From Planctomycetota bacterium (GTDB taxonomy: Bacteria > Planctomycetota > Planctomycetia > Pirellulales > Pirellulaceae), in assembly GCA_026692865.1 (NCBI GenBank), contig JAPLNI010000018.1, positions 1 through 37,772 of the forward strand: a stretch of DNA of 37,772 bases, in the 5' to 3' direction. The notes beneath the pieces are model-generated. The model saw only the letters and a program-made list of their open reading frames with translations, was not told the DNA's origin and did not search any database. Of the stretch, positions 9,032 through 18,500 are shown in pieces. A program made the position numbers and the translations under genes. Positions within the stretch are counted from its first letter, which is position 1; each line of letters starts with the position of its first letter.

Positions 9032-9649
9032 ATGCATCCAATCATCAATCTGGTCGATCTGAACTTGCACTATCTTGAGATGGCCGCTGAGGTTGCGTCC
9101 GCTCTCGGGTACATAGCGATTCCATTCGAAGATGCAGAATCCTTTCTCAATAGCTTCGATCCAGAAGTGGAAGGCTGTTCAATCCTAGGCCTTTCCGGAA
9201 GCTTCAGCCGTGTCGCCGAGTGCCTGACAAGACTACGAGTATTGAATCGCGATGCACAGGTTCTATTGATTGCCGATCGTTGGGAACTGAATCAGGTGGT
9301 CCAGGCTATGAAGTGTGGTGCAGCAGAAATCGTCGATACTACTTTTACCAAAGATCGGTTTCGAGCCTCCATCGAATCGACGCTAGCAATCGATCGCAGT
9401 ATTCGCCGAATGAAGGCAGACGCTATTCCAGACCCGATTCTGCAGCGACTTACGCTAGAGGAATCGCGGATCTTCTCGGCGATGGTACGTGGTCGAACCA
9501 CCAAGCAGATCGCCACTGAGCTTGACGTCAGTGTTCGTACGGTCCACTATCGCAAGAAAGCGCTCCTAGCGAAAATTGGTGTCAAAGATCGATCCGAAGC
9601 CATCGAACTCGTCCGACAAATGCGAACATCTAGACAGATGGTCGCATAG
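9032..9649 (+). CDS. LuxR/FixJ-type regulator with degenerate receiver
   Basis: The 205-aa protein has a receiver-like N-terminus (about 1-125) and a LuxR helix-turn-helix at about 140-195: RLTLEESRIFSAM, RTTKQIATELDVSVRTVHYRK. In FixJ-like receivers the phosphorylated Asp lies in an LDVRMPG-type strand; here the strand reads CSILGLSGS, with Gly53 where Asp is expected. The acidic pair near the N-terminus is also poor (LVDLN). It probably works without phosphorylation or responds to another signal or partner. It is divergent from the hybrid kinase gene and convergent with the receiver gene at 9796. Targets are not visible. Confidence 0.85.
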   Translation: MHPIINLVDLNLHYLEMAAEVASALGYIAIPFEDAESFLNSFDPEVEGCSILGLSGSFSRVAECLTRLRVLNRDAQVLLIADRWELNQVVQAMKCGAAEIVDTTFTKDRFRASIESTLAIDRSIRRMKADAIPDPILQRLTLEESRIFSAMVRGRTTKQIATELDVSVRTVHYRKKALLAKIGVKDRSEAIELVRQMRTSRQMVA

Positions 9650-9795
9650 ACTTGAGCGCACCAACGCAAACGTCATGCTGCGAGATACCCAGAAAGTCTT
9701 CTGGCTTATCGTGCTTTCGTTTCGTCAATCGACAATCCTGAATACTAAAAAGCGCCCGGAAGCGAACGCCCTTTTGCTCTCGAGAAAAGTATCTT

Positions 9796-10236
9796 TCAAG
9801 CCATCTGCGGTTCCACGCTGTCTTCTAAGATCTCTCTAGCCAATCGTTCGACTCTTTCAATGTAGAAACGCAAAGTCCGAATGATTATTTCGTCTTTTAT
9901 CTGTATTGGTTTCACGAGATAGTCATTCGCACCCATCGCGAACGCCGAACGGATCGCACTCGACGAAGGATAACATGTCAAGATAATCACGTCAGTCAGG
10001 ACGTTTGTTGCCTTTATCGTTTTGAGAAGATTAAACCCATTGAGGCCGGGCATGTCCAAATCGGTTATGCAGATATCAAAACCTTCTTTGGCAAGTATCG
10101 ATAATGCTTCGCCTGGATGGGTTGTCGCAGTGATCCTCAGTTCCTGTCCAAAATGCGATTGAATGTGATGCCGAAGGAGCTTCAAAGTCAGCTCGTCATC
10201 GTCGACTAAAAGTAATCGCAGTGGTTCTTTTTTCAT
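9796..10236 (-). CDS. Single-domain response regulator (CheY-like receiver)
   Basis: The 146-aa protein is a complete receiver: acidic cluster LLVDDDE (Asp12-14), phospho-acceptor TDLDMPGLNG (Asp59), VIILTCYPSS with the conserved Thr, and ANDYLVKP with the conserved Lys. A short C-terminal helix follows with no output domain. It lies downstream of the 531-aa GAF-like gene and the CheA operon on the same strand. It could be the diffusible phosphate carrier for CheA or an intermediate for the hybrid kinase; sequence alone cannot decide. Confidence 0.9.
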   Translation of the reverse strand: MKKEPLRLLLVDDDELTLKLLRHHIQSHFGQELRITATTHPGEALSILAKEGFDICITDLDMPGLNGFNLLKTIKATNVLTDVIILTCYPSSSAIRSAFAMGANDYLVKPIQIKDEIIIRTLRFYIERVERLAREILEDSVEPQMA

Positions 10237-10317
10237 GATTTGCCTAAAGTATCTCGAATTAAAAACAGTGTAAAAACGTCATTGCTCGAGCCATACATTG
10301 GCTCACCTCGCAGACCG

Positions 10318-10345
10318 ACCCTGATACCGGTGGGCGTGCGCGTAG
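10318..10345 (+). repeat. Degenerate copy of the TACCGGTGGGC repeat
   Basis: ATACCGGTGGGCGTGCGCG at this site resembles the 25-base block found upstream of both V4R genes (21523 and 24216), with two or three changes. It sits between the 531-aa gene and the receiver gene, so the block is a dispersed repeat rather than a signal private to V4R genes. Confidence 0.5.
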
Positions 10346-10364
10346 CTGTTAAAGTTGTTGCTTG

Positions 10365-11960
10365 TTAATAGGCAATGCTGTAGGGTTGACCTGCGACCCC
10401 GTCCAGGGTTGGTTCGTAAGGAACACGGACTTGGAGCGATTCCTTGCTAAGTTCCAATCGAACCGGTAAATGCTTGAGCTCCAAATTTTGAGCGGCGACT
10501 ATTCGATCGACGAATTTTGATTTATCAACCGCTTTCAACTCATCCGAAAGTACGACGTCAAATGTAATTTGATTGCCAGAACGGGTGACGTGCAATTTGA
10601 TTGGTGTCGTGGATTCGTATCCCGCATGCACAATGAAATCAGCAATCGTGCTAATCGAAGTTTTGGGTACATAGAGAAAGTTGTTTCCTTCCACATCGGC
10701 ACTAACCTTGACTTGGTAGGTTCGAATGGTTGCAACGGTCAGTGCGTCCGAGAGCAACTTTGAGAATTCAGTCGAATCGAACCGAATTGCCTTCTTGGGT
10801 AATACGGATTCAAATTTTTCGTTGCGATGTAATGTGTCGGTATGAAATCCATTCGCATCCATCGCAAGCGTCGCAACGATCGAAAATAGCGACAGCAGCG
10901 GCGCATAGCGAGTTGTAATTTCATCGAATAATCCCGGTTCTTGCGAGTTCAAGAAAAGGAACCCCTGAACATTCTCAGCACGACCAATCGACATGCAAAG
11001 CCCGCTTCGGAGGCCTAAGTCTGCAATCAAAGCGATCGACCGCTGAGCCGGTTTGCGTTGCTCGGCAAACGCAGCGAGAACACGATTGCACTCACCAAAA
11101 ACACGAATCGTGGACGGTGTCATCTTAAAGAGCGAGCCTTCTGGATTGACAAAGCACGAGTAGCCTTTCTTGAGCGTGTTTTCGCCGCCTCGAACGCTAT
11201 TGCTCGAATCCACCACGACCAGTTGGTTGGTGTCGTGTACGCGGCCTGCCATACACACACGATCGACGCGATTAAAGAAGCGATGTCGCCGAAGTATGTT
11301 CATCAGTTTTTGCGCAGGGCGATCTGAATACGTCCCAGCCGCTAGGTCTTCTGCAAGTGACACCAATTGCGAAACGATCCACGTCTCTTCCTCAATGCAC
11401 TTGTCGAGTGAATCGATCCAGGCGCTTCGATAGACTGAGGTGTCCACGTGATCAGAGGAAGCTTTGGCGGGTGTTGAGTTTTCGAGATATTTCTTCTTCC
11501 AATCGTCCAGAACTAATACCGGATTGATCGAAACTATATTCTGAAGATCGGTATCGGTGAATCCGAACGCTTCTTTCAGTCCAGCAATTTCCAATGCTAT
11601 ATCGACTCGTTGAGTATCTTCGTATTGAGTAACCAAGATTCGGATTGCATACCAAGCACTTGCCAGCGACTCTACTCCCATCAGGGTTATTAATTCACTA
11701 GACGACTCTTGCTTCGTGGTGATAATATTGAGCGAAGCTTGGATCGCTCGACAGAGGCGAAGCAACCGCGTGAATCCAAGAAATGAGGCCTCGGCAATGA
11801 CAGTTTCAATCCGCTTTTTCCAAATGTCGGAAGGGCTAAACTGACTGTAACTACCCGGGCTTAGATTTTCAGGAACCCAGCTCTTTACCAGTTGGATTAA
11901 GGAGTCCGAGCAGGAGCGGGGTTGGCTTGCAATAGGTAGCGTGGTGGCGTTGATTGACAT
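10365..11960 (-). CDS. Signalling-type protein with helical N-terminus and GAF-like middle (unknown)
   Basis: I do not firmly recognise this 531-aa soluble protein. Residues 1-200 are mostly helical (RLLRLCRAIQASLN, ESLASAWYAIR), perhaps a degenerate Hpt-like bundle without a clear HxxKG. Residues about 210-400 look GAF-like: NILRRHRFFNRVDRVCMAG, LVVVDSSNSV, ALIADLGLRSGLCMSIGRA, GFLFLNSQEPGLF. The last 130 residues are alpha/beta with FDVVLSDELK and no catalytic motif. No membrane helix. It is on the same strand as the Che genes and receiver, so a regulatory partner role is reasonable. Its start at 11960 is an ATG after a short intergenic region. Confidence 0.5.
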   Translation of the reverse strand: MSINATTLPIASQPRSCSDSLIQLVKSWVPENLSPGSYSQFSPSDIWKKRIETVIAEASFLGFTRLLRLCRAIQASLNIITTKQESSSELITLMGVESLASAWYAIRILVTQYEDTQRVDIALEIAGLKEAFGFTDTDLQNIVSINPVLVLDDWKKKYLENSTPAKASSDHVDTSVYRSAWIDSLDKCIEEETWIVSQLVSLAEDLAAGTYSDRPAQKLMNILRRHRFFNRVDRVCMAGRVHDTNQLVVVDSSNSVRGGENTLKKGYSCFVNPEGSLFKMTPSTIRVFGECNRVLAAFAEQRKPAQRSIALIADLGLRSGLCMSIGRAENVQGFLFLNSQEPGLFDEITTRYAPLLSLFSIVATLAMDANGFHTDTLHRNEKFESVLPKKAIRFDSTEFSKLLSDALTVATIRTYQVKVSADVEGNNFLYVPKTSISTIADFIVHAGYESTTPIKLHVTRSGNQITFDVVLSDELKAVDKSKFVDRIVAAQNLELKHLPVRLELSKESLQVRVPYEPTLDGVAGQPYSIAY

Positions 11961-12024
11961 GTTATTTACTTATGTTGGTAGCAAGTGAGGAGTGATAGGG
12001 CGTACTTGGCTTCGTTTCTTATCG

Positions 12025-12081
12025 CGTAGGGGCGTCTCTCCGAGACGCATTTTCCCTGTGTCTCGGTGAGACACGGCTACG
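12025..12081. repeat. Double-hairpin dispersed repeat bounded by CGTAG/CTACG
   Basis: The element starts CGTAGGGGC and ends GGCTACG. Inside are two perfect seven-base hairpins: GCGTCTC-tcc-GAGACGC and GTGTCTC-ggt-GAGACAC. It lies between the start of the 531-aa gene and the CDGSH gene. The structure is typical of short non-autonomous palindromic elements. Confidence 0.6.
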
Positions 12082-12105
12082 AAATATCGAGTTCAGCAGC
12101 CAGGC

Positions 12106-12336
12106 CTAGTTCTCAATATCATCATCGTCGTCACCATCGCGGTTATGCGCGCCATCGCAGAATGGCTTGTTCAATGACTGGCCACAGCCACACAAAACGT
12201 GCATCTTCTTTCGCTTGTCACCACCCAACGGGCGGCCATACTTGTCGACGATATTGACATCCCCTTCGACAATGATCGGGCCCTTAGGATTGCAGCAGAT
12301 TTTTAGTGGACAGGTTTCACAACTAGCAGGCATCAT
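12106..12336 (-). CDS. CDGSH-type iron-sulfur protein
   Basis: The 76-aa protein carries CGCGQSLNKPFCDGAH, matching the CDGSH ligand pattern C-x-C-x2-S-x3-P-x-C-D-G-(S/A)-H. Three cysteines and a histidine bind a redox-active, acid-labile [2Fe-2S] cluster. A second cysteine group lies near the N-terminus (CETCPLKICC). The C-terminus is very acidic (DGDDDDDIEN). Family members are electron-transfer or redox-sensing proteins. It stands alone between repeats. A link to the bilin reductase, which needs a low-potential donor, is speculative. Two adjacent ATG codons give alternative starts (12336 or 12333). Confidence 0.85.
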   Translation of the reverse strand: MMPASCETCPLKICCNPKGPIIVEGDVNIVDKYGRPLGGDKRKKMHVLCGCGQSLNKPFCDGAHNRDGDDDDDIEN

Positions 12337-12439
12337 CCAAATCCTTTAACAAAATTATTTAACGTTATTTTTCGCTTCTATCGCATAAGTGACATCGAGC
12401 CACCCTGCATCAATTAGCGTTTGAATTCAAACTCGCAAT

Positions 12440-12505
12440 CGTACTCATACTCGAGATTCTGAATCGAGTACGAGTACCGTCCTTCAGACTGAGTGCGAAG
12501 GACGG
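12440..12505. repeat. GAGTAC-type repeat with CCGTCCTTC hairpin after the Che operon
   Basis: The segment contains TACTCGAGATTCTGAATCGAGTACGAG-like arms and then CCGTCCTTC (12478-12486) paired perfectly with GAAGGACGG (12497-12505). It lies just downstream of the 803-aa Cache-like gene on the minus strand, so the hairpin could help end the Che transcript, although no clear U-tract follows. Related copies occur at 19822 and 24075. Confidence 0.5.
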
Positions 12506-12517
12506 TTTCAATTTGCA

Positions 12518-14929
12518 TCAAAACAGTGGACGCAGGATATGGGCCGACCATCCCATTCCTCGATACTCTCGATAACCCTTACTTCGCGATGATCCGATGA
12601 TGTAAACATGATCGTTCAGTCGAAGGATTCCCGAGGCAGATTCTCCCGGTTGTAAATCACGATGCTCGATCGGTAGCTCAGGAATCGTTCCAAGCGGAAT
12701 TAACTGGCCATCGGTTGTTTCTATGACTTCCAGATCACTAGAGGCATAAAAGGCAACGCAACCTTGGATTCGCTTACCGTTTTTGTCCTTGGGCAAACAA
12801 GTCTTGAGGATCTTTCCTGATTCGGTAACCCAATCGAACAAGCTCCCCAAAACGCCAATCACTTCGCCAGTTCGCCAGCCATTTTGACGAACTGCGCCAG
12901 AATAAATCAGAGAGCTTCTTGAGTTTCGCTCCAATTCGGTTTTACCCACATCCTGTACGGTATATTCATCGATTCCTTTGCTTCGCATTGCTTTCATAAA
13001 CCAAGGATGATCTGCAACACGAACTTCTTTGTAGTCGGGAATTAGCTCCGGTGTGGACGCTGCAACAATCTTACCCATGCGATTGGAAAGAATTAGATTG
13101 CGATACATCGAATAGCTGCTGTTGATGTCTCCCAGCCGTCGCGTTGCCGCTTGGATGTTTTCATCCGTTGGTTCTGCAAGAGCTTTCCAGAAGTATTGAT
13201 CCGTCGCCCACCATCGAATCGCGGCAGATCGCTCAAAAAGATTGCGATCGATAAGATCAATTGCTTGTTTTGAGAAAGTTTCAAGCGTTTGAAGATTTAA
13301 CCGAAGCTCGCCAAAGGCCATCTCGCGTAGCAACTCTTCCATCTTGCTCGTCGCGAAGTCACCTGTCTCGGTGATCTGTTCAAACACAGGCCCGAGCGCA
13401 ACGCCGCGCTTTCCGAGTTTCGAAGCGAATACAATTCCGTTCAGCGAGATCAGCTTGATCGATTGCTTATCGTCTTGGACTTTGACATAGGTATCCTTAT
13501 TGATCTCAGGAATCAATCGCGATCGCATCAACTCGTCCGGAGTGATTCCATTGACTTGGCAATTCGCTTCGCTTCCGAAAATGTCGCCCGTTGGTACGAC
13601 TAGATGCGAGCTCCAACCGAGCCCGGCGAAATCCAAGTAACCATCCGACATCGCGGAAAAGACGGCGGAATCGTTACCCTCTACGTTGGCATAACTACTT
13701 ACACTTTCACCGGGTTTCAATTTGCGATGTTTGCGTGGAAGGTGAGCTTGTTCCCCGATTTGCATGATGTCGAGGTCGCTTGAGCCAACGATTACACCGT
13801 CTTGATCGGTAAAGAACGAGAACCAGCCCTCTTGCGTATCGCCATCAGCACTTCGAGGCATGTAATCGTTCAGGATGATCCTTGCTTCTTCCTCCAAATC
13901 GAAGAAGGCGCCCATCGCCCCGATCGTCGCATCCGAATTCGAGGTTTTGCTTCGAAGGGCCGTGCTAAATACCAGGCTATTGGCCGAATCGATTACTGAT
14001 TTGTTTGTCTTTTCGATAACGTATTCGGTCGAGTCAATGGATTTGTAAACTCGGCTAAACCAAACTTCTTGCTTTACGTTGTTTCCGAGTACTTTCGCGC
14101 GTGTTTCGGGATTGGCATTAGCAACCACGACTCCATCGGGCGTTGTGATAACCAAGTCTCGGTAAAGCGTATACGAGCTTCGAATGTCTTCTAGCCGTCC
14201 GCAAGCAACCCCCACACGATCATGGACTTCCTGAAGGTTCTTCAAAACTTTCTGAAGCATCGCAAGCGTTCCTTCTTGGCTTTTTCCCTTGCCAAGTTGT
14301 TCTGCTAGCGTATCGACTTTCGTTTTGAACTGTCCATAAACCGCTTGATTGAACATCAGCTCCAACTTCCGCTTAGCAAAGTCGCGGACATCATCGACAT
14401 ACTTTGAGATATCGCGCATCGTCCAATTGGTTTCCAAAGTTGGGACTTCGAAAGCCGCCTTCGCTGCGTCCAAGTATTCGTTGAGTTCGCTGAGCTGATT
14501 ATCGAGCGACTTGCTGATCTTATTGACGCGTTCAAGGCATTCCACAAACGCCGTCTCCATTGCCCACCAGCGAACATCACACGTTCGCTCGAGCAATGTT
14601 CGATCGATCAAATTCACTTTGATATAAGCCGTTGTGCAGTAAATCGAGCGACAAAAATCTTCTTTGGCTAAGTAGAATTGATCGAATAGATTCTTAGTAC
14701 CGTCATGAAGTTCCGCAGCAAACGTTTCCACGCGCCCCATAAGGTCAGTGATTTGCTCTTGCTCGGTTGCGTTCTCGCTAATCGCTGCTGCTGTGCATTT
14801 TCCTTGATTGCAGATTGGTGAAATCCCAATCAATTCGTTGATGATCTTCTCGTAGAATTCGCGGTGATCATTCGTGATCAACGAATTGAAAATGCTGAAC
14901 TTGTTCTCTGCAATTTGTTCTGTAATCAT
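12518..14929 (-). CDS. Soluble tandem Cache-like sensor protein without MCP signalling domain
   Basis: The 803-aa protein contains two related halves. The first has LIDRTLLERTCDVRWW then IRSSYTLYRDLVITTPDGVVVANA; the second has LIDRNLFERSAAIRWW then INSSYSMYRNLILSNRMGKIVAAS. The strand-turn pattern (..DG.VVA..., then WF......) and later FYASSDLEVIETT are Cache/PAS-like ligand-sensing features. I see no membrane helix, so sensing would be cytoplasmic, and no MCP methyl-accepting hairpin. It is third in the cheA-cheW operon, 96 bases after cheW, and so may be an unusual receptor or regulator for CheA. Ligand unknown. Confidence 0.6.
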   Translation of the reverse strand: MITEQIAENKFSIFNSLITNDHREFYEKIINELIGISPICNQGKCTAAAISENATEQEQITDLMGRVETFAAELHDGTKNLFDQFYLAKEDFCRSIYCTTAYIKVNLIDRTLLERTCDVRWWAMETAFVECLERVNKISKSLDNQLSELNEYLDAAKAAFEVPTLETNWTMRDISKYVDDVRDFAKRKLELMFNQAVYGQFKTKVDTLAEQLGKGKSQEGTLAMLQKVLKNLQEVHDRVGVACGRLEDIRSSYTLYRDLVITTPDGVVVANANPETRAKVLGNNVKQEVWFSRVYKSIDSTEYVIEKTNKSVIDSANSLVFSTALRSKTSNSDATIGAMGAFFDLEEEARIILNDYMPRSADGDTQEGWFSFFTDQDGVIVGSSDLDIMQIGEQAHLPRKHRKLKPGESVSSYANVEGNDSAVFSAMSDGYLDFAGLGWSSHLVVPTGDIFGSEANCQVNGITPDELMRSRLIPEINKDTYVKVQDDKQSIKLISLNGIVFASKLGKRGVALGPVFEQITETGDFATSKMEELLREMAFGELRLNLQTLETFSKQAIDLIDRNLFERSAAIRWWATDQYFWKALAEPTDENIQAATRRLGDINSSYSMYRNLILSNRMGKIVAASTPELIPDYKEVRVADHPWFMKAMRSKGIDEYTVQDVGKTELERNSRSSLIYSGAVRQNGWRTGEVIGVLGSLFDWVTESGKILKTCLPKDKNGKRIQGCVAFYASSDLEVIETTDGQLIPLGTIPELPIEHRDLQPGESASGILRLNDHVYIIGSSRSKGYREYRGMGWSAHILRPLF

Positions 14930-15025
14930 GACTTTACCTGGGCTTGGCGAAACAGTGGATTAGCGGTTCGAATGATTGTTAACGAAGGAAGTGGTGTGGC
15001 TTGTATTCATTACAGCTAGTGCTAA

Positions 15026-15499
15026 CTACGCAGGGCACTGACTATGAATGATTGCATCGACGAGCTTCTTGATTGAGAGCATCGTGAAGTAGTATTTTTC
15101 AGTTTGAACAACACCATCGACGAAGGGTTGCAGTGTGTTGGCTGGCGGGGGATGAATCTCATCGCCATCGAGTGTATGAATGTGTGACACGGAATCGACA
15201 CACAGAACAAGCGGTTCCTCGAAAGCGAAAAGACCTAAGTCTCTTGCTTCGGCGACCAAACCCGTTGCGGTCTCGAGCAAAATCATTTCATTTAATTCGT
15301 TGGAGGCTCTCGGTGGTACATCCAAGCATCTTCGCATGTTGATCACGACCGCCGTGCGGCCACGAATATTCACCAGTCCATCTATACGACGATCGACACC
15401 AAAAACACGCGTGATCGGCATCGGACGAAAGAACTCTTCCACCTGGAGCGATGGCAAAGCAAACATTTCGTTATTGACGATGAACGTTGAGATTTGCAT
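15026..15499 (-). CDS. cheW: CheW-like coupling protein
   Basis: The 157-aa protein has the CheW beta-barrel pattern: IVNNEMFALPSLQVEEFF, PITRVFGVDRRIDGLVNIRGRTAVVINMRRCLD read in pieces, with the NIRGR strand-turn typical of the family. CheW bridges receptors and CheA. The gene starts four bases after the cheA stop, so the two are co-transcribed. Length is normal for a stand-alone CheW. Confidence 0.88.
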   Translation of the reverse strand: MQISTFIVNNEMFALPSLQVEEFFRPMPITRVFGVDRRIDGLVNIRGRTAVVINMRRCLDVPPRASNELNEMILLETATGLVAEARDLGLFAFEEPLVLCVDSVSHIHTLDGDEIHPPPANTLQPFVDGVVQTEKYYFTMLSIKKLVDAIIHSQCPA

Positions 15500-15503
15500 G
15501 TTG

Positions 15504-18500
15504 TTATTTTTTGGTTACTTGGCGTTTAATGTTGAGGCATTCGGCGACCGTTTGTCGGATCTGATGTTTATCGATTTTGATGACGTACCGATCGAAACCT
15601 AGGCTGAGCCCTTTTTCTCGGAAGTGTTCATCCGAAAGAGTCGTCAAAGCAACCATCGGAATGTTATCGAACCGTCGATCATCACGAACGTTGGTTGCGA
15701 ATTCAAAGCCATCCATGCGAGGCATGTTGATGTCGGAGATGATCAATTGATAACGAGTCGGCTCTTGCTGAAGCTGTTCCCAAGCTTCCAGACCGTCGTT
15801 GAAAATCTCGACATCCCAGTCGTCGCACTTGACATACTGGCAAATAAGCCTGCGGAAGAAGAGACTGTCTTCGGCGATGAGGATTCGAGCGCGCGAAGTC
15901 TTGATCGGTACAATCGCCATCTTGTCAGGCGCGTGCTGCTCGAAAACGCTGTAGATATCGAGCAGCATGATCAATCGATCTTGGTGCAGGAATGTTCCGA
16001 GGATTCCTTTCGAATCGTTTAAGCGTGTCTCGAAAGTATCATCGACTTCGACAATGCTGACGTCCGGTCCAGTCAAGATTCCAATCGGATAGGAAACCGC
16101 CGCAGCACGAACTAGACAGCAATCGTTGCTCGCGGAATCGAACTTATTGATCGGAAGGAAGTTATCCAAGCGCATAACGGAAATGGTTTCTTGCTTCAGT
16201 TGGCAGTATTCGTTCTGCCCGATCATTCGCAAATCATTGGGTGTAATACGTTCAATGATCGCAACCAATTCGAGCGGTATCGCGAAGTATTCGTTGGCGG
16301 CATAGCTGAAGACAAGCATCTTTTGGCTAGAGCGTTGCTTGGTCGATGGGTTGCTCAGACTATTATTTGAGTTCGCTTGCTGGGTTGCTTCGAGAGACGA
16401 ACTTTCGGTAAATCGCAGATTGAGCCGCTGAACAAGCCCGTTGATATCTAAAATCAAAGCAACCGCTCCCGTTCCGAGAACCGTATGCCCAGAATAGACA
16501 GCGCAGTTCTGTATGAGCTTTGGTGTGCTGCGAACAATGATTTCTTGAACGCCTACAACGCTGTTGACAACCGCACCGAAAAGATACTTTCGGTACTGGA
16601 AAACGACTAAGCACTTTTCGACATCGGGTGAAGTGGATAAGCTTGTTCTCGAACTAGAAACGGCGCTGTCCGTTCCAAATTGCGAAGCGTTGATCGAATT
16701 GGCTTGATTGAGCGATAGAGCATCCGAAAGGTCGACGATAGCGACTAGGTTGTCGCGTAACTGAAATACTTTTTGTCCATCGACCTGGACTATCGAGGCC
16801 TTTGCACGCGCGTCATAGCGAATGATTTCGCTGATAGCTGTTTCAGGAATCGCGAACTGCTCGTTGTTAAGTTCGACGACGAGAGCTTTTGTCAGTGATG
16901 AGGAAACCAATGCCTTCGCGAGAGGCAGAATCGCGGCAAAGGTCGATCCTTCACCAACCTTCGTTTGGACATCGATCATCCCGCCGACACTCTCGATATT
17001 ATTACGGACGACGTCCATACCGACACCACGCCCAGAAACGTCGGTCGCTTGGTCTTTTGTCGAGAAGCCCGCACGAAAAACAAGCATGACCTTGTCATGT
17101 TCTGTCATGGAGGAGGCTTCATCCTGGTTGATAACACCCTTGCTGACTGCCTTTTCACAAACGCGATTGGCGCAGATGCCGCGACCATCGTCTTGGACTT
17201 CGAGAATGATTTCGCCGCTTTGAATATAAGAACGAAGATAGACGTTTCCTTGCCGGTTTTTTCCGGCTGCTTCGCGTTCGGCTGGCGTTTCTAAGGCATG
17301 GTCCATGCAGTTCCGAATGAGGTGAGTCAACGGATCGGCGAAGCTTTCCAAAATGCTGCGATCTAGTTCTAGTTCTCCGCCTTCGATGTGAAGAGCAACT
17401 TCTTTATCAAGTTGTCTAGCAAGATCACGAACCAAACGTCGATATCGTTCAAATAGCGAACCAGTTGTCTGCATTCGTGTTTCAATAACCGTTTCGTGAA
17501 CACCGGAAATTGCTTGCGAAAGTGTCCGAAATGCCGTGTTTCCATTGAAGTTGTACTCGTTCATCAGCTGATTACGAGCCATCACCATGGTTCCAGTCCA
17601 TTCCAGCAATTCATGCAGGATGTGAACCGGGACACGCATCGTTTGATCGTTCGCGGAACCTTTGGCTGCTGAGGCTGCCGGTTCTGACTTCTTGGGATCA
17701 GAAACGACTCTTGACGATCCTGCCGGGGCTTCACTTTTGGCTTCACCACTCATAGGAGCAGAGGGGGCAGGCTTTTCTGCAGTTGCTGGTTTGGGCGTTT
17801 CGGGGTTCGGCTTCGTGGCACTTGGGGCAAGTGAGGCGGATGGAGCGGGCTTTGCTATGGGCGGCTTGGAATTTTTATTCTTTTGAAGCTTGAGCAGCGT
17901 AATACCCGTGGGGTCGAGATGGAAATGTTCTGTTAGAAGTTCCGTTTCTAAAACTGTTTCAAAGTAAATCGTGCAAAAGCCGGTAGTTGTCTTATCGATT
18001 GCAGTAATTGGTATGCTCGAGTGAAGGATTTTCCCAACGCTCGACAGTCCGACTACAACACCTTCTTTGAGGTCGACCGTGCCATGCAGCTTCTCGAGAT
18101 TGACTGCGATTTCGTATACGAAAAAGCGACCATTCCAAGCGTTGGTCACTATAGACAGAATGTCTTCGCTGGCTGGAGCACTCGCAGGGTTTGATCCATC
18201 TAATGCAGCCTGAAGCTTCGCAAGAATTGCGACCGTGTCATAATTCGTCCCCAATGCTTCCGTCGAGAGCATCGAGATAAGCACATCGACCGCGCCTAAG
18301 ATCGAGTCGGTGACTTGTGAAGTCGGAGTCATCTCGCCAGTCCGAATGCGGTCGAGAATTGCTTCTGCTAGGTGGCTAACTCGTACAAGGTTTTCGAGTT
18401 TAAGCTGGCCACCGTTCCCTTTGATTGTGTGAATCGCTCGGAAGATACGATTGACCAACGCGGGGTCGCTTCCCCCGTCGGATTCCAGGACAAGTAGGTC

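Noticed and set aside
9749-9785. Possible terminator between the convergent regulator and receiver genes
   Set aside because: The GCGCCC and ACGCCC arms are direct, not inverted, so no stable hairpin forms.
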